Source of the DNA: Planctomycetaceae bacterium
GTDB taxonomy: Bacteria > Planctomycetota > Planctomycetia > Planctomycetales > Planctomycetaceae
Assembly (NCBI GenBank): GCA_947476295.1
Contig: CANJQC010000019.1
Span: 1-53,919, forward strand
Reading direction: 5' to 3'
DNA length: 53,919 nt
Positions 35,778 through 42,613 of the stretch are shown piece by piece. A program made the translations under genes and the position numbers. Numbering within the stretch: position 1 is the first letter of the stretch; every line of letters starts with the position of its first letter. The notes below the pieces were generated by a model. It searched no databases. It saw nothing but the letters and a program-made list of their open reading frames with translations, and was not told the DNA's origin.

Positions 35778-36280
35778 ATTGTCAACGGTCTTCATTCCCA
35801 TCGACTTGCATTCATTCGCGTTAAAATCGTGCGTCTGGTTCTGAGATGACTTCACGGTTGCGAATGACTCGCCAGTGAGCTGGCAACGGGGAGATCGCCT
35901 TCAGAGAAAGGCCGTGATGGATGAAACTTTCCCAACGCTTGGCCATTGACACGGCGAGGCTAGGCTTTGTTGTGCCGGCCCGTAGTGGAAAACAGCAATT
36001 CCTTACACGACCTAAACTGATCGCATGTTTAGTGGTATTTCCCGCAGAATATAGAGTTTGCCTAAAGTCGATCAGCACAGAAAAAGGCGGCGAACATATT
36101 GATGCCTTGAGTCGTTCCAGAGATGCTCGGGAGTGACGCGAGCATATCTCGAAGTTTTTCGCGCAACATCCTCGGGCCTCTCGGATGTTGGGCGGCAAAT
36201 CGCGAATTATGCGGTCTTGAGCAGTGGAAACTCGTCAGATTCAAAATCTGCGCAATGACATGTTTTGGTGTGAGGTCCGT
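35778..36280. other. Intergenic region before NusG-like gene
   Basis: 503 bases without a clear gene. A 125-codon minus-strand frame (35821-36198) is open but has no ribosome binding site or recognisable domain. A hairpin CAACATCC...GGATGTTG (36164-36171 and 36183-36190) would lie in the leader of the gene at 36281; GAGG five bases before that gene's ATG is its ribosome binding site. Confidence 0.4.
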
Positions 36281-36838
36281 ATGCCAATTCTCGCAAAAGA
36301 TACCGATATCAACCCGCCGAATTTGCTGGGTTCGAAGGTTTTGGAGTTACCCAACCGTCGCTGGTTCGCGCTGTATACAAAGCCCCGTCAGGAAAAAGTC
36401 CTGCTGCGGCGATTGTTCAGTGGCGGAAAATCGTTCTGTGGCTTGTTAGTTCCGAATCGCAGCAGAATGCCTGCAGGCCGGATGAAGACGTCGTACGAGC
36501 CTCTGTTCCCGGGCTATGTGTTTCTGCATGGCACACATGATGATCGCTACGATGCAGTTTGCACTGGCTGCGTTTTGCAGGTTCTGGACGTATTCGATGG
36601 TGAGTCGTTGTGCTCAGATTTGAAGCGGATCCATGATGCGATTTGCAACGGCTGTCATGTGACGCGTGCAGAAACACTTCACGAAGGCCAGCAAGTCAGA
36701 GTGCTGGCGGGGCCGCTCACGGGACAGACGGGAGTTCTGCTTTACAAAAAGGGCCAATGCCGGCTGGTGCTGTCTTTGGAATTCATCAAGCAGAGCGCGA
36801 TGGTTGAGATTGACAGTTCGATTGTTGAAGCTGCGTGA
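36281..36838 (+). CDS. NusG-like specialised transcription antiterminator
   Basis: A 185-residue NusG paralogue of the RfaH/LoaP kind. The NGN domain (about 20-115) has the typical RWFALYTKPRQEKVLLRRL opening and EPLFPGYVFLHG. The KOW domain (about 130-175) has EGQQVRVLAGPLTGQTGVLLYKKG split across its loop. NGN binds RNA polymerase; specialised paralogues enable reading through long exopolysaccharide operons. Its place at the head of the export/exosortase locus fits that role; housekeeping NusG normally sits by secE and rpl genes, which are absent here. ATG 36281 follows GAGG at five bases; longer starts at 36224 and 36260 lack a site. Whether an ops-like element exists downstream is unknown. 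Confidence 0.9.
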   Translation: MPILAKDTDINPPNLLGSKVLELPNRRWFALYTKPRQEKVLLRRLFSGGKSFCGLLVPNRSRMPAGRMKTSYEPLFPGYVFLHGTHDDRYDAVCTGCVLQVLDVFDGESLCSDLKRIHDAICNGCHVTRAETLHEGQQVRVLAGPLTGQTGVLLYKKGQCRLVLSLEFIKQSAMVEIDSSIVEAA

Positions 36839-36870
36839 ATACTGACGCATCTGTGACATGCTTCGAAATC

Positions 36871-37248
36871 TCAGCGTCTCTGGAAGTTTCTCTGTTTCGC
36901 TGGATAGAAGTGTGACCGATTTCGGAACTGCGACAGGTTGCCGAACGTACCGCCAGTGCCAGTCGGGCCTGCAGCAGCTGCATCCGTGACCTCGTTGAGC
37001 TTTCGAACCTGTAGTTCCTGCGCCCGAGTCGTGGATAAGATCCGATTGTCAAAACTCTGCTGATTCAACTGTGGTCGCACCAGGCTGTAATAGTTTGGCA
37101 GCGGCCCGCTGTCGTTGCGAAGCAGATTCAAGTACGGACTGATCGTCGGTCGCTGCGGCGTGTAACGCGGTCTGTCCTGGCCTGCGGAATTCCGGCCGTG
37201 TACAGCCAGCATAATCCCCAACGTGATAAGAATCAGAGATTTTCTCAT
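36871..37248 (-). CDS. Small exported protein, unknown
   Basis: A 125-residue protein on the opposite strand between the antiterminator and Wza genes. The ATG at 37248 follows AGGAGG at nine bases and opens a signal peptide (MRKSLILITLGIMLAVHGRNSAGQ). The mature part is Arg/Asn/Gln/Pro-rich and low in hydrophobics (TPQRPTISPYLNLLRNDSG, FRNRSHFYPAKQRNFQRR) with a glycine-rich stretch AAAAGPTGTGGTFGN, suggesting a disordered or surface-exposed protein. I recognise no family; similar small proteins beginning 'PYLNLLR' may exist in planctomycetes, which a search would show. Confidence 0.7.
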   Translation of the reverse strand: MRKSLILITLGIMLAVHGRNSAGQDRPRYTPQRPTISPYLNLLRNDSGPLPNYYSLVRPQLNQQSFDNRILSTTRAQELQVRKLNEVTDAAAAGPTGTGGTFGNLSQFRNRSHFYPAKQRNFQRR

Positions 37249-37485
37249 GGTTCTGCTTCCTCCTGTATGTTGAATTCGGCACACGCCGGCAGTGAACTCA
37301 ACAAGAATTCTCCAGCAGAACATGCCGCGTGATGAATTCTCCCGGTCAACAGTTGGTCGGTGTAAAGGTTTGTACCACATGATGCCGATTTGATGATTGT
37401 TCCGATATGAACGAATTTTAACGATTATGGCACACAAGGCAAAATTCATGAGCATCAAAATCTGACAAACAGGGCGATTGCAGTC

Positions 37486-38592
37486 ATGCGTTTGTGCATT
37501 TTCACATTGATCCTTTGTCTGCCGGGTTGTCTTTCCCTGAGCTACTCGAAGCGCAACGTTGAGCCAAGATTGCTGCCGGTCCCTCAGGAGCTGCCTCGTG
37601 AATTGCAAAAAACGATGTTACCTGACTACACGATTGAAGCCCCCGACATTCTTCGAATCGAAGTCTCCAGGCTCGTTCCCAAATCGCCGTACCTGCTGGG
37701 ACCGGGTGATGGACTGCTCGTTCAGGCAGCTCGTCCGGACGGCACTTTGCTTATCAACGAACTTCTGCATGTGGAGCTGGACGGCACACTGCAGTTCGGA
37801 TCGCCTTTTGACGACCCGAATCAGGAAACCGACCCATCTCGGCGAGTCGATGGCCCAATCAATGTGGCCGGTCTGGTCACTGCGGACGCGCGGGAACTCA
37901 TCGCAGCGCACATTGCGAAAACAATCTCAAGTCCCTCTGTGCGCGTCTCATTGAATGAGTTTGCAAACCAACAGGGAATCAGCGGAGAACATTTGGTTGC
38001 ATCTGACGGAACAGTCAACCTTGGAACATACGGCCGCGTACGAGTGACAGGATTGACGATCGACGAGGCCCGGGATCGGATTGACGAACACCTGAGCGAC
38101 TACCTTCAGAATCCGAATGCCGCGGTTGATGTCTTTTCTTACAACAGCAAGACATATTATATCATTCTGCAGGGTGCCGGTCTTGGTGATCGCGTGATGC
38201 AGTTTCCGGTCACAGGAAATGAAACAGTCCTTGACGCCTTATCGAATGTCGAAGGATTGTCCGGAGCGTCTTCCGATGAAATCTGGATTGCGAGGCCGGG
38301 GCAAAATATTTTTGGCGGGCCTCAGCTACTGACTGTCAATTGGGAGGCGATCACGCAGCTGGCGGACACTTCCTCCAACTACCAGATCTTCCCGGGAGAC
38401 CGAGTCTTTGTCCGCGAAGATTGCTTGATCGCTGCAGACACACAATTTGGAAAAGTCATAGCACCACTGGAGCGAGTCTTCGGTGTTCTGCTCCTTGGTA
38501 CAAACACTGCTTCCAGAATTCAGTTCTATAAACAATACGGCCGGAACGGCGGGAATAATAGCGGAGGTGGTGGTGGCGGTACTGGAAACTAA
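37486..38592 (+). CDS. Polysaccharide export lipoprotein, Wza/OtnA-like
   Basis: A 368-residue outer-membrane-type export protein. The lipoprotein signal MRLCIFTLILCLPGC puts the lipid anchor at Cys15. The mature part has a poly-export region (YTIEAPDILRIEVSRLVPKSP, then LLGPGDGLLVQAARPDGTLL), a second copy-like segment (GEHLVASDGTVNLGTYGRVRVTGLTIDEARDRI) and an SLBB-like segment (YYIILQGAGLGDRVMQFPVTGNETVLDAL). The C-terminus is a Gly/Asn-rich tail (GGGGGGTGN). In the pathway Wza forms the channel for capsule or EPS across the outer envelope, working with the Wzz/Wzc-like protein at 42614. Start at the ATG; ribosome binding site weak (CAGGGCG). Confidence 0.9.
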   Translation: MRLCIFTLILCLPGCLSLSYSKRNVEPRLLPVPQELPRELQKTMLPDYTIEAPDILRIEVSRLVPKSPYLLGPGDGLLVQAARPDGTLLINELLHVELDGTLQFGSPFDDPNQETDPSRRVDGPINVAGLVTADARELIAAHIAKTISSPSVRVSLNEFANQQGISGEHLVASDGTVNLGTYGRVRVTGLTIDEARDRIDEHLSDYLQNPNAAVDVFSYNSKTYYIILQGAGLGDRVMQFPVTGNETVLDALSNVEGLSGASSDEIWIARPGQNIFGGPQLLTVNWEAITQLADTSSNYQIFPGDRVFVREDCLIAADTQFGKVIAPLERVFGVLLLGTNTASRIQFYKQYGRNGGNNSGGGGGGTGN

Positions 38593-38700
38593 ACGGGGGG
38601 TAGGGAAAAGTTGTCAGTTCGGCACAGCCCAGCTGCATGCATTGTCATTTACCCACATCTCCACTGAAGAATTTGCCTTCTTCGTTTAACCTAGGGCATC

Positions 38701-38908
38701 GCTTTTGAAGTTGCGCGTTTCATTAGGGCTGGAAGCCCGGAACATCGTCTGCCGGTGGCGTGAGCCACCGGAATACGGAAAATACAGTGATGCAGGCCTG
38801 AAGGGCCGACACAATCACCATTGTGCCGGCCCTTCAGGCCTCAGATTCTTAATTCTCGTTTACCGGTGGCTCACGCCCTCCGGGCCTGAAATGCGCAACT
38901 TCAAAAGC
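38701..38908. repeat. 208-bp nested palindrome, MITE-like
   Basis: Three concentric stems: outer 22 bp (38701-38722 with 38887-38908, one mismatch), middle 15 bp (GGCGTGAGCCACCGG 38757-38771 with 38863-38877, perfect) and inner 22 bp (38794-38815 with 38820-38841, one mismatch, 4-base loop). The outer arms look like terminal inverted repeats. No target-site duplication is evident. The middle and inner motifs match palindromes I associate with planctomycete intergenic DNA. It lies in the 591-bp gap after the Wza gene, which holds no supported gene. Confidence 0.85.
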
Positions 38909-39147
38909 CAACGGCGAGGCCCGGCGTTGGTGGAATTCTCTCCGTTGGCTTGGGTTAAATATTTACCACGACAAGTTACACGAGAACAAGCAGCCTTGCT
39001 TGAATGAACACAGCAAAGATGTGGGTCACTACAAGCAGTGTGGGCAATTCTTACTTTGCCAGATGAACGCGCGGTGCGAGCGTCTCTGGGCGCGACCAGC
39101 GGGAGCTGATTACGACGCTCCGGGCGACAACTCGAATTGGATCTTGG

Positions 39148-39170
39148 ATCAAGGGCTGAAAGCCCTTGAT
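39148..39170 (+). promoter_or_regulatory. Hairpin directly upstream of a ribosome binding site
   Basis: ATCAAGGGCT (39148-39157) pairs perfectly with AGCCCTTGAT (39161-39170) around GAA. The AAGGA ribosome binding site of the gene at 39184 begins immediately after it. It may be a dispersed GGGCTGAAAGCCC palindrome, or a cis element affecting translation or mRNA stability. Confidence 0.55.
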
Positions 39171-39183
39171 AAGGAAATCTGTC

Positions 39184-39531
39184 ATGTATTTACAGTCTCT
39201 GATCCCGGTGCGATTGCGACTCATCGCGTGCTTGATCGTACTGACACTCGTCTCAAACGGGTGTGGTCTGAGAATGGGACATAGACTAGGTAACAAGGGA
39301 AAAGCCTGTTATCAGCAAGTGTATGGTGTTGAAGACACGATGTGCCATGGGTATGAAAAGACTTGTTGGCGGAGTTGGAACCAAGATGTATGGTCGACCT
39401 CTGGCTGTCCTGCGAATTACAATACCCATCCAGCACCAGTGACTTCCGAGCCAGATGTTCCTGTGCCAGCTATTCCTCTGCCCCCGGAAACTGGGTTCAT
39501 CGACACATCTATTCCGGCTGGCCGCGATTAA
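39184..39531 (+). CDS. Small lipoprotein, unknown
   Basis: A 115-residue exported protein. ATG 39184 follows AAGGAAA; an earlier ATG at 39166 lies inside the upstream hairpin and is less likely. The signal peptide runs to about residue 27 (LIACLIVLTLVSNGC), with SNGC as a loose lipobox. The mature part contains five cysteines and aromatic residues (CYQQVYGVEDTMCHGYEKTCWRSWNQDVW) and ends in a proline-rich tail. Motifs of this kind occur in planctomycete surface proteins, but I cannot name the family. It sits between the Wza gene and an IS21 remnant; a role in the export locus is possible but unproven. Confidence 0.6.
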   Translation: MYLQSLIPVRLRLIACLIVLTLVSNGCGLRMGHRLGNKGKACYQQVYGVEDTMCHGYEKTCWRSWNQDVWSTSGCPANYNTHPAPVTSEPDVPVPAIPLPPETGFIDTSIPAGRD

Positions 39532-39639
39532 GCTGAATTACGTTTCGAATTCTAGGCACGCAGCACTGAGAACACATGCTTGCCCGAACGATCGCTTCTG
39601 GCCTCCATTCGCCTGTGTAGTCCCATGCTACTTCCTGCT

Positions 39640-39912
39640 CTGCGCAAAAAACAGTGTCATTGGGCGCTTCAAAACGGGATGCTCTTCGAGGAAATCGAAT
39701 TGCGTCTGCAGCTTCACTTTGCCCGACGTTTCCAGCAGCTTGCGAATCGTGCGCAGTCGCAATGCTCCGTAAGACATCGCTGTCTCGCACGCGGCGTTGA
39801 GCGCAGTCGCATCGTGCTTTGACGCCAGAGCTTTCAGGCCCTGCAGCACGCGGATGCCTTCCACACCGCGTGCCTGCAACACGCATCGCCTGACCCGGTG
39901 GGCGCTTCCCAT
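39640..39912 (-). pseudogene. IS21-family istA remnant (C-terminal fragment)
   Basis: A fragment of about 85 residues matching the end of IS21 transposase IstA: GVEGIRVLQGLKALASKHD, ALNAACETAMSYGALRLRTI and FDFLEEHPVLKRPM. In intact proteins the last block reads close to 'EHP.IRP...Y', so the frame is disrupted just after RPM. No N-terminal HTH or DDE catalytic domain, no istB and no terminal inverted repeats were found nearby. It marks a past insertion in the gap between the Wza and sigma-54 activator genes. Confidence 0.75.
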
Positions 39913-40987
39913 GCCGGTGGCTGGTTTTGAAGCGCCTCTCGGTGGCTGAGCTTAGGCGCCTCCTGATAAAAACCGCACGATTCTGAGACAGAGCAGCACG
40001 ATTCTGAGTCGTCGCGTGGTAGTTCAATGCGTCAATACACGCCAAGTGTTTTTGGACTGGCGAATTTGGGGACAAACGAATTGCCTAAGGCTGGACAAAA
40101 ATTAGGTAATGCCCGCAATTCATTAGTAGCGAAATCCTTGAGAATTCGGATGCGACGGCAGCATGATCGTCCTTTTCCACGCTGCTACACCCACTCTCTT
40201 GGTCACCCCAGTGGCCACCTGAGGGTAAGTGATTCTGTTCCATAATCGCTCGATCCGGCGGGCCGCCTTGTTCATCTTCCGGCTCTGTTGCAAATCTTCT
40301 ACGCAACGTCGCCGATTGACAACGCCATCGATTCTCATTTTCGTTGCTCCCCAATTCACAGGAGGTCCCCGATCAACTAAAACATGGCAACGGCGTACGA
40401 GCGGTACGTGAGTTGTAAATCGTTTCACACAAGGTGTTTATAATTTAGAAAAACGACGAATTCAGTAGAGCAGAGAAAAGAATTCTTTTTTGTAGAGTTT
40501 GTGGATCATATTGTTGAATCGCGTTCTTATTATGGTTAAATTAGGGATCGCTCCGCATCCCTGCTGCCGGGGGTGAATTCATTGAACTAGGGGCACCTGA
40601 ACAACCGCACATGGGGCGCGAATTTTTTGGCGGTGTGTTCCTGAGTTGTAAAGGGCATGGCGACAAATCTTCATTCAAGAATCTGTCACCGCAAGGTGGC
40701 CTTTTGGGCGAGGTGTTTTGGTGTCGTGCAACCATTACGAATGGTCTTTGCATGGTCTGCGCTGTAAGCAGTGCGACCCATGTCGGCGAAGCCTGCGCCG
40801 TGTTTCCTGCTCCTTGATGTGGGATGATCGTTTTTCGGTCCGCTATTTTGCTGTCGTGACCCTTCCGGTTGCTGTGCAACTTTCACAGAAGTGGAGTTGT
40901 TTGGGTTGTTCGCAGTGTCGATTTATTGCCGCATTGGACCGCAGTCGCATTTTTCAAGACGTGAGTTTTACCCTGATGAGTTTGCAG
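39913..40987. other. Long non-coding stretch upstream of sigma-54 promoter
   Basis: About 1.1 kb without a supported gene. Open frames of about 100 codons on both strands lack ribosome binding sites and known motifs. The stretch 40430-40560 is AT-rich (TATAAT at 40439-40444). At 40402-40419 lies CGGTACGTGAGTTGTAAA, which matches the sigma-54 site at 40988 in 14 of 18 positions but has GT instead of GC at -12. Upstream activator binding sites may lie here. Confidence 0.4.
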
Positions 40988-41003
40988 TGGCACGTAAGTT
41001 GCA
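40988..41003 (+). promoter_or_regulatory. Sigma-54 (-24/-12) promoter of activator gene
   Basis: TGGCACG-TAAG-TTGCA matches the RpoN consensus TGGCACG-N4-TTGC(A/T) at every position, with the required ten bases between GG and GC. The predicted start of transcription is near 41015, leaving an ~80-base leader before the ATG at 41096. The downstream gene is itself a sigma-54 activator, so auto-activation is likely. Confidence 0.85.
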
Positions 41004-41095
41004 AAGCAGGAATGCTGCATCCGCCTCAATATGTGTTTGATCGTTAGTGCTCAACTTTTCCGAGTTGTCAGATCTTTGTGAAGAAGGTGATTCGC

Positions 41096-42556
41096 ATGCC
41101 CTTATTGCATGAGGCAGAAACGAAGATTGCAGCACGTAGTAGTAGTGTTCGAGGTCGGGTACTTGTCGCGGAGAAAGATCCCAATTTTAGGCACTGGCTA
41201 ATCAATGCAGTGAACGAATGGGGCTACGATGCGGTCCCAATTCTCGATCACTGCAGTCTGATCATGGAGATGGAAGCCGACGAACAGGCACCCGTCATTC
41301 TGGACGTGGACTTTGATGCTGCCGGGCCTTTGGCGGTTATGGGACAGTTGTGGCTGGATGGCTTTGAGCCTCGCGTCATTTTGGTTTGCGACGATGAGTC
41401 GTTTGAAATTGGCGAGCGGGCCATGCGGATGGGTGCGCTTGCGACCGTGCCTGCGCTGGCGACCGTGCCCAGGTCAGCAGACCTTCAGGCGATCAGGAAG
41501 GCACTGTCTTCCGCTTTGCGTATTCCTGGAGGGCGTCCGAACGGTGGATCTCCGCTATTAGGTAACAGTGCCGCAATTCGGGAAATGAGAGATCAGATCA
41601 GGAATGTCGCAGACAGTGATGCGGCCGTGATGATAATTGGAGAAAGTGGTACCGGGAAAGAACTGGTAGCGCGGGCGATTCATGACTGCAGCCGACGTGC
41701 TGCTGGACAGTACGTGCCGGTCAATATGGCGGCGCTTCCGGAAAATCTTGTTGAGAGTGTGCTTTTTGGTTATGAAAAAGGGGCGTTCACAGGAGCCGAT
41801 CACCGTCAGGAAGGGATGTGTCAACATGCCGACGGAGGAACGTTGTTCCTCGATGAAATTGGAGAAATGAACCGCGAACTTCAACCGAAGCTCCTTCGAT
41901 TTTTACAAAATCATACGGTCCAGCGGGTCGGTTCGACGTTCGTGCAGAAAGTGGACGCTAGAGTCGTCAGCGCGACGAACCGCAATATTCAGGAATTAGT
42001 CGATCTAGGCGCGTTGCGTGAAGATCTCTTTTTTCGGCTGCATGTGATCCCGATCCACGTGCCTTCGCTTCGAGAAAGGCAGGAGGACATCCCGCTCCTG
42101 GCTGAAACGTTCCTGAAACGCAAATGCCAGCAGACTCGACGACAACTCTCTTTTTCAGGTGATGTTCTTGACCGGCTCTGTAAGTATTCGTGGCCGGGGA
42201 ATATTCGGCAACTTGAGAATTTGATTGAACGCCTAGTCGTGATGACAAAATCTGACGTGATCGGGACGGAATGTTTGCCATCGGAGTGGTTTTCCAGTGG
42301 GCATGGTAAATCTCGCTCGGGTAAAATCCATACACATTTTGTCACAGATCTGGATCAGCCGATACTTGTGAACGATCGACAGTTGACGCGGATGGAATCG
42401 GCCGAGCGGCAGTTGATCATCGAATCTCTGAATCGTCACAATGGAAACGTCTCCGCCGTTGCCCGCTTTCTGGGTGTGGCGTCAGCAACCATCTATCGCA
42501 AGATGCGGGTGCTGGAGATCGGAAAGGCTGTCGAAAACAAGTCGAAAGAGAGCTGA
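41096..42556 (+). CDS. Sigma-54-dependent activator of the EPS/exosortase locus
   Basis: A 486-residue Fis-family regulator. The N-terminal receiver-like domain (about 20-140) keeps acidic residues (AEKDPN; VILDVDFDAAGP) but not the conserved Lys-Pro; in its place is a tandem LATVPALATVP (115-125). The AAA+ domain has Walker A GESGTGKE (182-189), the intact GAFTGA loop (229-234), Walker B GTLFLDEIGEM and arginine-finger region FFRLHVIPIHVPSLRER. The Fis helix-turn-helix ends the protein (NVSAVARFLGVASATIYRKM). ATG 41096 is preferred to a GTG at 41078 because AAGAAGGTGA precedes it. It resembles PrsR, the sigma-54 activator in PEP-CTERM/exosortase systems, by role and place. Its own promoter is sigma-54 type. 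Confidence 0.92.
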   Translation: MPLLHEAETKIAARSSSVRGRVLVAEKDPNFRHWLINAVNEWGYDAVPILDHCSLIMEMEADEQAPVILDVDFDAAGPLAVMGQLWLDGFEPRVILVCDDESFEIGERAMRMGALATVPALATVPRSADLQAIRKALSSALRIPGGRPNGGSPLLGNSAAIREMRDQIRNVADSDAAVMIIGESGTGKELVARAIHDCSRRAAGQYVPVNMAALPENLVESVLFGYEKGAFTGADHRQEGMCQHADGGTLFLDEIGEMNRELQPKLLRFLQNHTVQRVGSTFVQKVDARVVSATNRNIQELVDLGALREDLFFRLHVIPIHVPSLRERQEDIPLLAETFLKRKCQQTRRQLSFSGDVLDRLCKYSWPGNIRQLENLIERLVVMTKSDVIGTECLPSEWFSSGHGKSRSGKIHTHFVTDLDQPILVNDRQLTRMESAERQLIIESLNRHNGNVSAVARFLGVASATIYRKMRVLEIGKAVENKSKES

Positions 42557-42613
42557 CAAACATAAATCATTGATAATTTCCTCAACCTAGGCCAACCAGA
42601 AAGTTGAATAGTC

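Noticed and set aside
35821-36198. 125-codon minus-strand open frame
   Set aside because: No ribosome binding site, unusual Arg/Ser/Cys-rich composition and no recognisable motif; more likely chance or a decayed fragment.
37431-37449. TGGCACACAAGGCAAAA upstream of the Wza gene as a sigma-54 promoter
   Set aside because: GG and GC are only eight bases apart instead of ten, so RpoN would not recognise it.
38593-39183. Possible RNA gene in the strong secondary structure after the Wza gene
   Set aside because: The structure is explained by nested inverted repeats with terminal-repeat-like ends; there is no promoter or known RNA motif.
40085-40879. Several ~100-codon open frames in the stretch before the sigma-54 promoter
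   Set aside because: They overlap on both strands, lack ribosome binding sites and have low-complexity or basic composition; no domain was recognised.
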